This document shows positions 47,966 to 59,617 of a stretch of 64,000 nucleotides of DNA, piece by piece; positions within the stretch are counted from its first letter, which is position 1, and each line of letters begins with the position of its first letter. Source of the stretch: Artemisia argyi (lineage: Eukaryota > Streptophyta > Magnoliopsida > Asterales > Asteraceae); the NCBI GenBank assembly GCA_030686995.1, contig CM060703.1, forward strand, positions 2,140,501 to 2,204,500, in the 5' to 3' direction. The notes under the pieces were generated by a model, which made no database searches, had not been told where the DNA came from, and was given only the letters and a program-made list of their open reading frames with translations. The translations under genes were made by a program, and so were the position numbers.

Positions 47966-48392
47966 AATGTCCCATCATCTAGGTAATGACTACGGACCGG
48001 TGGTTAAAGGCATAAACCAGGCATGCGCCGCCGTCCCGGTTTCTCAGGGACGTGGTTCCCCATACATTAAGAGTAGCCTACAGGTATAGATCGGCTCGCC
48101 GTTTCCCCATGATGGTCAGGTATAGTGGTTGTGGTATTATAAATACCCAACCTCATTCAATGATAAGACGGTCAGTAATTTCCCCCTCATTTATTACTTA
48201 CTTACCTTCACTTGTGTACCCACCCTCAATATTTACACTAGACTTATTCTTATGTCGGAGCTTGGTCTTGGGATAAAATCTAAGGCAAGCCTAACACGTG
48301 CGTTATCTTTGTTTCAGGCTCACTGGACTCAAGATCCACACTAAGGAGACCTGGAGCAGATCTTTACCTCAACACGAGTCGTCTTGTGTTCG
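47966..48392 (+). mobile_element. probable LTR remnant with TATA box
   Basis: A GC-richer island with promoter-like layout: GTGGTATTATAAATACCCAACC (TATA near 48133), a CCCTC-rich leader, and candidate ends TGTCCCATC near 47966 and CTCAACA near 48374. I find no matching target duplication or second copy, so this is a guess from composition and layout. Confidence 0.35.
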
Positions 48393-48771
48393 ACTTTTGC
48401 ATGAAATGATGGGTTCATTGGGTTTTGGATTTCTCAAACTGGGTTTTTGGTTATAAGTTATGAGCGAGGCACGGAGTTTTACATGAAAAATATTTTCGTT
48501 ATTTGAATTGTTTTTACTTATAAAATGTTTTAACATTTGTAAAGAAATTCTAAAAAATATAAAATTAGTTGGCAAATAAATTAAAAGTTACTTTAAAAAT
48601 CATAGCAAAAAACATGATGATCTAGTTATACTTAAAACTAATTAACTGCAATATACATAAAGTTAAAAATTATTACGGTTGTTTCGTGAATGATTTAGCA
48701 AAATGATGAAAAACTAATACGACGCTAAGATGATGGTGTTACACCTAATCTTACAAGTGAAAATTCTACGT

Positions 48772-49457
48772 AGGGGTGTTCATTGTTTGGTTTGACATCA
48801 AACGAACTGAAAAATAAACTAGAATGAAACCAAATAAAACCGAATAACAAATTTTAATTGGTGTATGGTTTGGTTTGAAACCGAACCGAATTATTTAAAT
48901 GGTTTTTGGTTTGGTTTATGGTTTGAAAAAATTATAACCAAACTGAAGCGAAAAAACCGAGGATCTTTATCTTCAATACATAACCAAAAGTTAATTAATG
49001 ACATATATACATAGTTTCTATGTTATCATCCTAATTAACAATCTTGAAATTCAACTGAATTTAAATGCTTAAAGATGGAATATTCAACTTAATAATAAGA
49101 CTCTTGAAGACTTTTTCCGAAGAAATTTTTATCTTGTTTTGCTTTTATTTACTTCTGTTAAGTCGTGAAACCTTTTGGTTTCTCAAACTTTTATTTTGTT
49201 AATTTACTTGATCACTTTGCGAAACCTTTTGATTCATTAATTTTATTTAAACTTTTAAGTTTTTATTTACGATTTCTAGATTATAGTTTTTTTTACTTGA
49301 ATTTTGTTTTTTTGTTTTAACATAAACCAAACCAAATTTTAATTTTTCCTTCTATAATTGGTTTAGTTTGATTTTTGTTTTGATTGTAATTTTTTTTCAA
49401 ACTGATAAACTCGAACCATACAGCCACAAACCCGAAAACCAAACTGATAAACACCCC
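48772..49457. mobile_element. hAT-like non-autonomous element, about 686 bp
   Basis: The left end AGGGGTGTTCATTGTTTGGTTTG and the right end CCAAACTGATAAACACCCCT are imperfect inverted repeats. Subterminal GGTTTGGTTT / AAACCAAACC motifs occur near both ends, in opposite orientation. The inside has no coding frame. An 8 bp target duplicate is not preserved. Confidence 0.55.
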
Positions 49458-49537
49458 TCACTCTCTCAAGCTGATAAAAATCTTTTAATAACGAGGGGAG
49501 GTTACATATTTATATTAGTCGAATTACTTAAAAATAA

Positions 49538-49540
<3 letters not shown>

Positions 49541-49578
<38 letters not shown>
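49541..49578. repeat. poly(A) run of about 38
   Basis: A homopolymer A-run about 190 bp upstream of the TFIIA-gamma TATA box. The DNA between it and 49458 is AT-rich with nothing gene-like. Confidence 0.8.
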
Positions 49579-49582
<4 letters not shown>

Positions 49583-49769
49583 CTCGAGTTCAGTTTGGAT
49601 GAAAGTACCGATAGAAAAGAAAGACAGCTGTTCCAAGTGGAGGGATAGTTTAGTAAATAAGCAGACAAAAAGTACGATAATATCTTCTAGATGTCATGTC
49701 TTTGTGTGGTTTTGTTTTATTATTAAACACATCAACTACAACAAACACTTCAAGACTTCTTCTTCTAGG

Positions 49770-49777
49770 TATAAAAA
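49770..49777 (+). promoter_or_regulatory. TATA box of the TFIIA-gamma gene
   Basis: TATAAAAA in AGGTATAAAAACCCCC, about 122 bp before the ATG. A start of transcription near 49800 would leave a 5' UTR of about 100 bases. Confidence 0.6.
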
Positions 49778-49898
49778 CCCCCAATCTTTTTTTTTTTTAT
49801 TTCAATTTTCAACTATTTTATTTATTGGTTCTTGATTTAACTATGAATTTTAATATTGTTTTTATACAGATCTTGATTGATAATTAAGAAAGAAAAAG

Positions 49899-52800
49899 AT
49901 GGCAACTTTTGAATTATACAGAAGATCAACAATTGGAATGTGTTTGACAGAGACATTGGATGAGATGGTTTCTAATGGTGTTCTTACTCCTGAGCTTGCT
50001 ATCCAAGTCCTTGTTCAGTTTGATAAGGTTTCTTTTTCTTCTTGTATGATTCTTTTGTTTAGTTTAATTCTATGTTTTGGTGTGTTAATTAGATCAAAGG
50101 TGGTTACTTTGTAAAGATGTTTTGTGTTTCTTGTTAAGATTTGCTTAAATTTGTGAAAAGGTTGGATTTTTATGGAGATTAGTAGTGTAAATGAGTGGAT
50201 CAGTGGAATTAGCATAAGGGTGTTGCCAAGAAATGAGCTTAAATTTGTGTAAAGGTTGGATTTTTATGGAGATTAGTAGTGTACATGAGTCAAATTAGCA
50301 TAAGGGTGTTGCCAAGAAATGAGCTTAAATTTGTTTAAAGGTTTGATTTTTATGGAGATTAGTAATGTAAATGAGTCAAATTAGAAAAAAGGGGAGCTTA
50401 AATTTGTGTAAAGGTTTGATTTTTAGCGATTTTACAGAGATTAGTAGAAATAAGTGAATTTAGTATAAGGGTGTCATCAATAAAGAAAGTGAAATGTTTA
50501 GTGTAATTCTATGATTCTTTGTTTAGTCTAATTCTATGTTTTGATGTGTTAATTAGATAAAAGGTGGTTACTTTGTAAAGATGTTTTGTGTTTCTTGTTA
50601 AGATTTGGTGTAAAGGTTGGATTTTTATGGAGATAAGTAGTGTAAATGAGTCAAATTAGCTTAAATTTGTGTAAAGGTTGGATTTTTAGCCATTTTACAG
50701 AGATTAGTAGAAATAGGTTTGATTTTGGATGAAAGTCCTTGTTCAGTTTGATAAGGTTCCTTTTTTCTTCTTGTATGATTCCTTGTTTTGTTTAATTCTA
50801 TGTTTGTGATGTCTTAATTAGATCAAAGGTTGTTACTTTGTAAATATTTTTTCTGTTTCTTGTTAAGATTTGCTTAATTTTGTTTAAAGGTTGGATTTTT
50901 ATGGGGATCAGGAGTGTAAATGAGTCAAATTAGCATAAGGGTATTGCCAACAAATGAGCTTAAATTTGTGTGAAGGTTGGATTTTTAGCGATTTTACGGA
51001 GATTAGTAGAATAAATGAATTGAGTATTAAGGGTGTCGTCAAAAAAGAAAGTGAAATGTTGGATTGGTTAGAGTGTGTAAAGATGATTTGTGTTTCTTGT
51101 TTCACTTATGCTTAAATTTGCGTAAAGGTTGGTTATAGAATAACCAAGAATTATGATATAAATGCACAAAATTAGATTGAGGGTAAAAATGTAAAATCGG
51201 CAAGAGAATTTGAAAAGTTGGATTGGTAAGAGTTTGCTAAGATGATTACTGTTTCTTGTTTTAGTTTTGCTAAAATTAGCTTAAATTTGTGTAATGATTT
51301 TGCTAAATTGAGCTTAAACTTGTGTAAAGGTTTGATTTTTAGCGATTTTACAGAGATTAGTAGTATAAATAAGTGAAATTAGCATAAGGGTATCGTCATA
51401 AAAAGTGAAGTGTTAGATTGATAAAGAGGTCATAAAGATAATTTGTGTTTCTTGTTTTAGTTTTGCTAAATTATAAGTTTTATTTGTGTAAAGGTTCGAT
51501 TTTTAGAGATTTTATGGAGATTGGTAGTAGGAATTACTGAAATAAGAATGAGGGTATTGTCAAGAGAAAGTGAAGTATTGGATTGGTAAGTGTTTTATTA
51601 AATGTTTTGTGTTTCTTGTTTTAGTTTTCCTAAATTTTGCTAGAATTAGCGTAAAGGTTTATTTTTTTAGCGGTGTTATGGAGATAGTAGTAGAATTAGT
51701 GAAATTAGAATGCGAGTGTAAAAATTTGATCTTTAGAGATTTTAAGGAGATTTGTAGTATAAGTAACTGAAAATAGCATGAGGGTATTGTCAAGAAAAAA
51801 GTGAAAGAGAGGTGATTTGCACACTCCAATAATTGATTGACACACTCAAATTATGAGTGTTTTGACATTTATACCCTTACAGGGTGAAAATAAGTAAAAA
51901 TGGATTAGTAGTGTAGTGGAATTAAAATGAGGGTATTGATAAGAGTTCATAAAGATAAGTGGTTTCATTTTGGTGAAATTTAGCTTAAATTTGTGTGAAG
52001 GTTCAATTTTTGACGGTTTTGCCAAGATTAATTTTAGAATCGAACAAAATTAGAACGAGAGTAAAATCATCAAAAAAGTGGTTGTGTGTGCGAGATAGTT
52101 ACTGTAGTGTATTAACCACCTTGCTTTCCTTCTTTCTAATGATGTTATTACTCCTGAATTTGCTATTCAAGTTGTTGTTCAGTTTGATAAGGTAATAAGG
52201 TGTATCTATCAGCTATATATTTCTTTGTTTCTTTATGTGTTTGAGATGTCTTAAATAGATAAAAGGTGGTGAGTTTGTTAAGTTCCTTAATACCAAACCG
52301 CCAAAGGAACCCCAAAGCTAATATAATGCTCAAATCCAACTCGTTTCTATAATTCTGTTCAGGTTTCTTGCTCTATCAAGTACGAATATGACCAACGAAA
52401 CACAGCCCTAAGAAGATCAAACTCTTTAAGACTCTTGTTCAACTCATGCGCCTTCTTATTAATGGCTTGTTTCAGCTGTTTGCAGAGTTCCATTTAGCCT
52501 AGTAGCATGAATGTGGATTTCTCAAGTTATTGATGTCTTAAATAAGTGGATATGCTAAAATGAGCTTAAATTTGCCTAAAGGTTGGATTTTTATGGATTT
52601 CTTAAATAATGATATAAATGCACAAATTAGAGTGAGGGTAAAATCACCAAGAGAAACTGATATGTTAGATTGGTAAGAGTTTGTTATGACTTATGATACG
52701 TGTTTCTTATTTTAGCTATGCTAAACTTTAGTTTAAATTTGCGTAAAGGTTTGACTTTTAGCGGTTTTAGCAACAATAATGATACAAGTGAACAAAATTA

Positions 52801-53695
52801 GAGCCGGGTAAAAATCACCAAAAGAAAAAAAAAAATGTTAGATTGGTAGGAGTTTGTTAAGATGATTTGTGTTTCTTGTTTTTGTTTTGCTGAAATTTAG
52901 CTTGAATTTGTTTAAAGGCTCGATATTGAATGATAGCACAGTGATTAGTAATAGAAATGAGCAAAGCTAGAATGAGGGTAAAATCGTCAAGAATAAGTGA
53001 AGTGATAGATTGATAAGAGTTTGTAAAGATGATTTATGTTTCTTGTTTTAGTTTAAAGGTTTAAGAAACGTCATGATTTAATTATTTTTCATGTTCTCAG
53101 GATAGAAAGAAAGCAACAATTTTCACAATTATACTCTTCCCGTGTAGTTATAAAGTGTATAAACTCGTATCGTCTCTTTTAAGTTTCCCCTTTCGTGAAA
53201 ACAATGTTACTTCCTTGTCGTAAGGTGTGATGCATATCAACAGTCAGAAATGGCTTATTATAATGTTATTGAATTGCTTTGGAGCTTGCTTTGTTGTATT
53301 GGGTTGTGTTTGCATGTGTTCTTTTTCTTTAGCTTAATGGAGTATATACCGTGTGAGGTTTAAGTCTCGGTTGTACTGATTGCAGTCGATGACGGAAGCT
53401 CTTGACAGCCAAGTTAAAAGCAAGGTGACCATCAAGGTACGCACTCTATTAAAACCTATGATTTCTCTTTAATTGTGCAACTTCTTTTTTAAATTCGAAT
53501 TTAAGTACGGTTCTTATTTTTTACTAAAAAGTTCTCAATTTCATTTGTTAATAGGGGCACTTGCACACCTATAGATTCTGTGACAACGTGTGGACGTTCA
53601 TTGTTCAAGATGCCATTTTCAAGTATGATGAAACCCAGGAGAATGTTGGTCAAGTTAAAATAGTGGCATGTGACTCCAAGCTGCTGACGCAGTGA
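49899..53695 (+). CDS. TFIIA-S: transcription initiation factor IIA gamma (small) subunit
   Basis: Three exons, 49899-50027, 53386-53436 and 53555-53695, all GT-AG and all phase 0, give 106 residues, the usual plant length. The N-terminal helical part reads [20 protein letters not shown] then [15 protein letters not shown]. The middle exon encodes [17 protein letters not shown]. The C-terminal beta part has [20 protein letters not shown] then [10 protein letters not shown]. With the large subunit it forms TFIIA, which stabilises TBP on the TATA box in the nucleus. Residue 39 is Val, the position changed to Glu in the rice xa5 allele of TFIIA-gamma 5. The first intron is 3,358 bp and full of internal duplications. 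The neighbour downstream on the same strand is a GWD2-like gene, as in Arabidopsis (At4g24440/At4g24450, from memory). Confidence 0.95.
50028..53385 (+). repeat. TFIIA-gamma intron 1: diverged tandem-duplication array
   Basis: Phrases such as GCTTAAATTTGTGTAAAGG, TTGGATTTTTATGGAGATTAG, AAATTAGCATAAGGGTGTTG and TTTGTGTTTCTTGTTTTAG recur many times in the same order and orientation. A copy of the exon 1 end plus intron start is visible at about 50728-50835 (GTCCTTGTTCAGTTTGATAAGGTT), and a longer exon-like copy at 52135-52191. Confidence 0.8.
52135..52191 (+). pseudogene. duplicated part of TFIIA-gamma exon 1 inside intron 1
   Basis: The translation is [19 protein letters not shown] followed directly by GTAATA. 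It matches the last 19 codons of exon 1 with several conservative changes and no stop, and the donor-like GT is kept. The upstream AG that would keep it in frame is at 52106-52107, which would make an 84 bp phase-0 exon ending at 52191. It may be a relic or an alternative exon. Confidence 0.6.
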
Positions 53696-54346
53696 TTCAT
53701 GCTTAGCATTTCATGTCTAGTTGCTGATAAAAGATGGTAATGATAAAGAATGTAGAAAAGGGGTACGATAAAAAAGTAGGAGAGGTTTTGTTCTACCGTT
53801 GTACCACTGCTAGAATGTGACATCATAACAAAATGTTGAATAATCTTATCAGCCTAAAACTTGTGTAATTTTCCGTCTTCTATGTTACGTTTTTCTTGTT
53901 TTTTTTTCCTTCATATTTTGTCACTGTTATTCGTGTTTCGTGATGTATTTGGTATAATAGGATGGATTAGAACAAATGTAATGTTATTGCCTCCGGGCTA
54001 TGAACTCTCTCGCCTCTTGTTTGTAGTACAAGTTCCTTCAGTTATGCAAATCTGGTTGGTTTACCAGCCTTTCTTAAAATCCATTAGATGTGTTGTGATG
54101 CTATTATCGTGTGACGCTTACGCTGCATCTCTCTTTCTTGTCCTAAAGATATTTAAATTTTGGATATCTAAAACATTTCTCTCCTCTAAAGTCATGGAGA
54201 AGGTGATTCTTTGCCTAAAATCGAGTCTTTTGGGAATATTTTCTTTTTCTATCTGCCTTGTAACGTACTTCAGCCGGCAGTTTTATCAGATTCTCAGATG
54301 TTGAAAGAATGAGTTTGCTTGCTTATTCCGCCACGTAAAGCCCACT
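53696..54346 (+). other. TFIIA-gamma 3' UTR and spacer to the dikinase gene
   Basis: About 650 bp. A 147-codon hydrophobic frame (53861-54304) has no recognisable motifs and no ATG-context or intron evidence; I regard it as chance. Confidence 0.5.
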
Positions 54347-57300
54347 ATGGCATCATTGACGTCTGGCAAATGCGCTCAGACTCAAAATTTTCAACTCCCC
54401 AATGGAATGATACTTCAGGTTAGAAATTCATTGTTTGTCATTATATTACTTTCGTACGTGCACACTTTACTTTTAAGGTCAAATATATTGCTTGTCGTTT
54501 TCAAATTTCATGAGAATGATATCACACATGACACCAACATTCACCTATATGTATTGTCTGGGAGAAACTAGTGTAGTTATCAATTTTATTAAGGATATTG
54601 AAGAATCATATATTTTTCTTTAACTTCAAATGTAAGTCCCAATGACCTGAAGTCGAATAATATCTCTAAATTTGCAAGTTCTGTTTGTTACGAATAGGTT
54701 GAGGTATATGGATTTTTAACGGGTCACACTGCCAAAGTGAAACTTCGACTTCAAAACTGCTCGCAAACATGGATTCTCCACTGGGGTTGCATTTCCATCG
54801 GAAACAAGTGACAAACTTATTCTACTTCATTTTTTTGCTTTCTTACTACATTTGGTCAGATAGACATGTTACTAGAATTGTTTCCTCTGCAGAAAATGGT
54901 TTGTTCCATCCTTCTATCCTCCTGGGACGACAGTATATAAGAAAACTGCACTACGTACTCCGTTTGTCAAGGTTCATCCTTTATCATTGCCAATACAGCC
55001 TTATACGGGTACATGCTCTCGATTCATTATTGATCATATGTCTTGTACTCTTGTAGGAGGGCGATACATATGTTGTTGACATTGAACTAAGGGACCCTAA
55101 TATACACGCCATTGAGTTTGTGCTGAAAGATACTCGGCATGATAAATGGTTCGTCTAATTTTATTTAATTGAATTGAAGTTTAATATATGCCGATGAGAC
55201 CTTATCGCCACATGACCATCCTTTATCCACTTATTTAGTTTTTATACTTTTGTTGGTTCTGATGCATTTTAGGTTGAAGATGAATGGAAAAAGCTTCAGT
55301 ATCAAGTTACACGAAGAAATTGACGCAAGTATCTCTATTTTTAGCATTTATAACCTACTATTGAGATTATTATGGCAAAGTTATTTTGCAGGTTAAAGAT
55401 GACGGTGCAGGAAATGGTAAATGTTTGCTTAATGAAATGTCTCATTTTGATGAAGTTGAAAGATCATCGAGACACAGGTGCAATTTTTCTTATATCTTGA
55501 GATTTTTAAAAACTATGACTTGATCCGTATGTGTCTAGTTAAGCAACAAGCTTGATTTCTTCATTTTGTATATTAATTTTAGTTTGAAAATACCCGTGCA
55601 GCTCTGCATTCTTCCCAAAACTCTCTACTTCTTCCTCCGCTTGGTCCCGAAAGAAGAAAAATTTCAGCAATATGTATGCTTTGTCGCTTGAAGAAACCTT
55701 TAGTGAGATGGTATGCTCATGAGATTTTATGACTTGCTTGAGCTCGATAAAATCTTGTACTTATTCGTGATGGAGTGTATATATGCGTAGTTGTCAATTA
55801 GTGACAACTCGAAACATGATCCAATAGATTTGTGTTCAATGATTTGTAGAACTTCCTAGTGATTGTTATCTACTGATATTTGTTGTACCAGATTGGCGAA
55901 AAGTCTTGCAGCATTAGATACTTGAGTAAAGAGGTACCAGCGTGGATAAGATTTCCAGCATCAGTTGTCGTACCTTTTGGAGTGTTTGAAAAAGTATTAT
56001 CAGAAGACATAAACAAGGTATGATAGCATTCTAAATCTACATAGACTATTGTTCTCCTATTCTATTATGAGTGTTACATCAGGCTCTCACACTCATTTTG
56101 TATCAAAACCGTCTCTTGGTAATAAAGCTTACGTATATTAGTGCACTATTTTCTTCAGGATGTAGCAAAGAAACTTGAATTCCTTCGTGAAGATGTTGAT
56201 AGAGGAGACATTTCAAAGCTTAATACGATTCAAGAAACTGTGATGCAAATGAAAGCTCCTCGTAGAATGGTAATTCAGCAATACTATCCTGTTTCTTTAC
56301 TTATTTTTAGATTATTAATATTAATTGCAAACTTTTCGTTATTGGTCTTTTACCCTTATTTTCTTCTGATAATAGAACTTGGTCATAATAGGCAAATTAC
56401 TGATAAACTTTTAAACTCTGTAAATTTGTAGAGCATTGAGGTTAGGAAGAAAATGAAGAGTTCGAGAATACCATGGCCTCGAGGTTCCGGAGATGATACT
56501 TGGAACCGCTTTTGGCAAGCAATTAAGAAGGTATATTTCTCTCACTTTCCAAAACGTTTAGTGAGTTTGACTTCACAGCCGCACCTATAAAATCTAAAAT
56601 GGCATATGACATTCAAACTGTTACCCGTGTCCAGGTTTGGGCATCTAAGTGGAACGAAAGAGCATATATGAATTGCAGAAGGACAAACATGAATCATGAT
56701 AAACTAAGCATCAGTATATTGATACAAGAATATATCAGACCTGATTATTCCTTTTTGACATACACAAATCATCCCGTGTCTCATGACTCCTCAGAGATAT
56801 ACACAGAGGTAAGCCTCGACTGTTGCTTCCTGACATATCCCAACTGATCTTATAAAAACTAGAGGATGTCAAAACATTTACTATCTGGTTCGATCAAAAA
56901 CACTACCTGACCCCTATCATAAAACAGCTAGACCTTAGTTTGCTGCTAATTTGATTTATAAACAGATCGTGAAGGGTTCAGTTGAGACACTAGTTGGTCC
57001 TTCATTGGGGCGCGCCATGAGTTCCGTTACTAAGAAATCTGATCTCAAGTCACCTATTGTAAGGCTACTTAACTCATAACACACAGATAGGTTTCAAATA
57101 TGTTTATGAACTAAATGTCATGTCGAGTTCATAACGTAACTTTCAGGTTACTGGTTACCCGAACAAGTCAACTGGATTATACACAAAGAACAAGAGGTCA
57201 ACCATCTTTAGGCCAGATTTCAAGTCAGAAAACATGAATGGATATATGGTCAGCGGCATATATGCCAGGTACCTTAGATTACTTATTCGTTGAAAGGAGG

Positions 57301-57736
57301 ATAGTCTAGTAATATAACAGTAATCCTGAAAATTTTAGTAGTTTTCTCACCACTTCTCCTTGGTTCACCGAATTTGACTGTTTTTCACTTAGAAATCAGA
57401 AAATCATAGCCTCGTTAGACTTATAATCGCATTTAGTTAAGATATATATGCACCGCTAATGTCAACTATTGGACTGCAAAGAAGTCTGAACATTATGAGT
57501 GACTATATATATTTAAAAAATTTCGCAGTTTTTCAATGGAAACCAAAGAGGAAGTTGTGCTAGATTACTCTAAAGACCCGATGGTCACTGATCTGCGTTT
57601 TCAAGCCTTGATTCACTCAAAAATCGCAGAAATGGCGAAGATTATTGAAGACTTGTATGGATGTGCCCAAGACATTGAAGGGGTGGTGCAAGATGGAGAA
57701 GTATACGTGCTCCAATGTAAACCTTTGATCCTATGA
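54347..57736 (+). CDS. GWD2-like alpha-glucan water dikinase, lacking the phosphohistidine domain
   Basis: Exons: 54347-54418, 54698-54807, 54893-54971, 55057-55148, 55273-55328, 55381 or 55392-55477, 55602-55710, 55892-56017, 56159-56269, 56432-56530, 56635-56808, 56966-57058, 57147-57268, 57529-57736. All keep frame if the sixth starts at 55381, giving about 515 aa. Residues 1 to about 135 form one CBM45-type starch-binding module (NCSQTWILHWGC, RTPFVK, FVLKDTRHDKW). From about residue 205 the ATP-binding (PPDK-N-like) domain begins: KEVPAWIRFPASVVVPFGVFE, VWASKWNERAY, DSSEIYTE and DIEGVVQDGEVYVLQCKP. Full-length GWDs exceed 1,200 aa; the second CBM45, the linker and the phosphohistidine domain are missing. 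The conserved SDSNGEDL ATP motif reads PDFKSENM. No transit peptide is evident, as in GWD2. It is either a dead paralogue or a repurposed starch-binding protein. Confidence 0.75.
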
Positions 57737-58485
57737 AAGAAGCCGAAAAAATGTCCCAAGATAAATGTAATGCTTGAATGTTTACAACTTAATGGTTACA
57801 AAGTATTTACGCGTAGTATATTTGATTCTAGTAATACAAGATTATATTTTGTGATTATTCATGCGTAATATGGATGTGTTTTATCTAAGTTGTACCCAAA
57901 CACTATGTCGTGATAAAGTAAAAAGTTGATAAGCTCAATTTTAAGCTCAAATTTTGAGGTTTATAAGCTATCAACTTGAGCTTATGAACTTAAATAGCCT
58001 ATAGCTCAACTTTATAAGTTCATAAACTTTCAAATATGATTTTCTTTTTGTACACATCCAAATACTAAAAAATTGCTTATTGTATCTTGCTAAAATCGTA
58101 ATAAGCAGACGCGTAACTTTTTATGGTTAGTGATGTAACTTATGTGGAATAAATTCTTCTCGTCAACATCCACAGTGTATAGTGCTTGAAACATGCAAGA
58201 AAGGAATATGCTTTTAAAAGTAACCATCCAACTTCATTGGTCTATACCTTTTTATTTTCAAAGACCATATGATTCAATAATTCAAAATTGTAATTTGTAT
58301 GTAACTTACGTCTAGTTTAAGTTTCGGAGACTCGTGCACACACACGATTTTAGTATAAATTAATTTAATGAATATCTATATTTATGTAGGTTAACTTAAT
58401 TTTTTATAATAATATTTTAAACATCATTCTATATAAAAAAGTGAAGTTCATATCTCAATACCTATGTTTCAACTTAGTATCTATT
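57737..58485. other. dikinase 3' region and intergenic DNA
   Basis: Near 57925-58030, AAGCTCAATTTTAAGCTCAAATT and AACTTGAGCTTATGAACTT phrases form short inverted repeats. No gene. Confidence 0.4.
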
Positions 58486-59053
58486 AGGGTGACGATTTTC
58501 GATATCACCATAATCCGACACGAAGTTAAACAGGTTTTGGTTAAAGATAAACAAGTTTGGGTCAAAAACTGGTCAATGCATCTAACCCGTTTAATAAACA
58601 GGTCCCGTTTTGAGTTGATTAATTATTAACAGGTCAACCCGTGAACCCATTTAAATATATAAACATTTAAAAATAGAATATATAACTTGGATTTTATGTT
58701 GGATTTGGATTAAAATTTTTTTTTTTATGTACTTAATATGAGTGAATTACGATTATAACACTGATATCATTGAAATTTTCGTATTGTTAATTGAATTACG
58801 ATTAAATTTATTTTTTAGATCTTTGTATCATTTTTGCATTTAAATTAGTTAAATCAACAAACCACCAACCTTATTTGTCGCTTAACCTATTTACTTAAAC
58901 ATTTCACAAATAGGTTACATGTGTTATGCAGATTTGGGTTAGGGTTAATTTTCTTGACACGATTAATAAATTGGTCGTGTTTGAGTAACGGTTATAATAA
59001 TCCGCCAACCAGCGAACCCAACAAGTCAACCCGAACACGACTCGCCACCCCTA
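58486..59053. mobile_element. hAT-like non-autonomous remnant
   Basis: The right end AACCCGAACACGACTCGCCACCCCT is a familiar hAT-type terminus (AGGGGTGGCGAGTCGTG in the other direction). The left end AGGGTGACGATTTTCG with GACACGAAG is its diverged partner. Inside are repeated GGTCAACCCG / AACCCGTTTAA motifs. No target duplicate and no coding frame. Confidence 0.45.
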
Positions 59054-59151
59054 TTTATACTCAGTACGTATAATGTATATCGGTATATGAGCCATTATTC
59101 TGGAACACAATATAACGTTATTAAAATGAGCTACCAAGGTCATACGTATAT

Positions 59152-59617
59152 TGTTGAAGTAAAATTCTGTACCTTACTTCAAACAAGCAAGAGGTTCTTC
59201 CGGATGGTCCAGCTTTGATCCTTCAGATACCTACACAAGAAAAGCACGCGTTAACCTCGCCCCGGGTGTTATCCTAGGAACAAGCTCCGGCGTGAGAATA
59301 AGTCTCTAGAGAGAGAAAGTATATATGTGTGTTAAAGAGAGGGAAAAAGCATATCATTGAGAGTGGTAAATGCACTCTATTTATAAGTGGACTTCTTTGT
59401 CTTATCTGGTGATGGTGACACATTTAGGCGGGAAACTGCAATGTTTCCTTGGCCATTCAGATTGGTCGGTTCGGACAGGCCTTTCATTTCATCTGGGCCT
59501 TCCATCCGGTGCCCTTCATCTGAGCCATTCGGCTTGGGTCCTTCGGACAGGCCTTTCATCTGGGCCTTCCATCCGGTGTCCTGACGGATCAGGTCTATCA
59601 GACCACATACGTCATCA
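59152..59617 (-). repeat. solo LTR, 466 bp, 5 bp TSD
   Basis: On the - strand it starts TGATGACGTATGTGG and ends TTTACTTCAACA. Both flanks are TATAT (59147-59151 and 59618-59622). A TATA box (TTATAAATAG) lies on the - strand at about 59379-59386, in the right place for U3/R. On the + strand GGACAGGCCTTTCAT and CTGGGCCTTCCATCCGGTG each occur twice in U3. No internal region; family unknown. Confidence 0.7.

Noticed and set aside
53861..54304. 147-codon hydrophobic frame between TFIIA-gamma and the dikinase
   Set aside because: Starts within the likely TFIIA-gamma 3' UTR, T-rich composition explains Phe/Leu content, and no family motif is seen.
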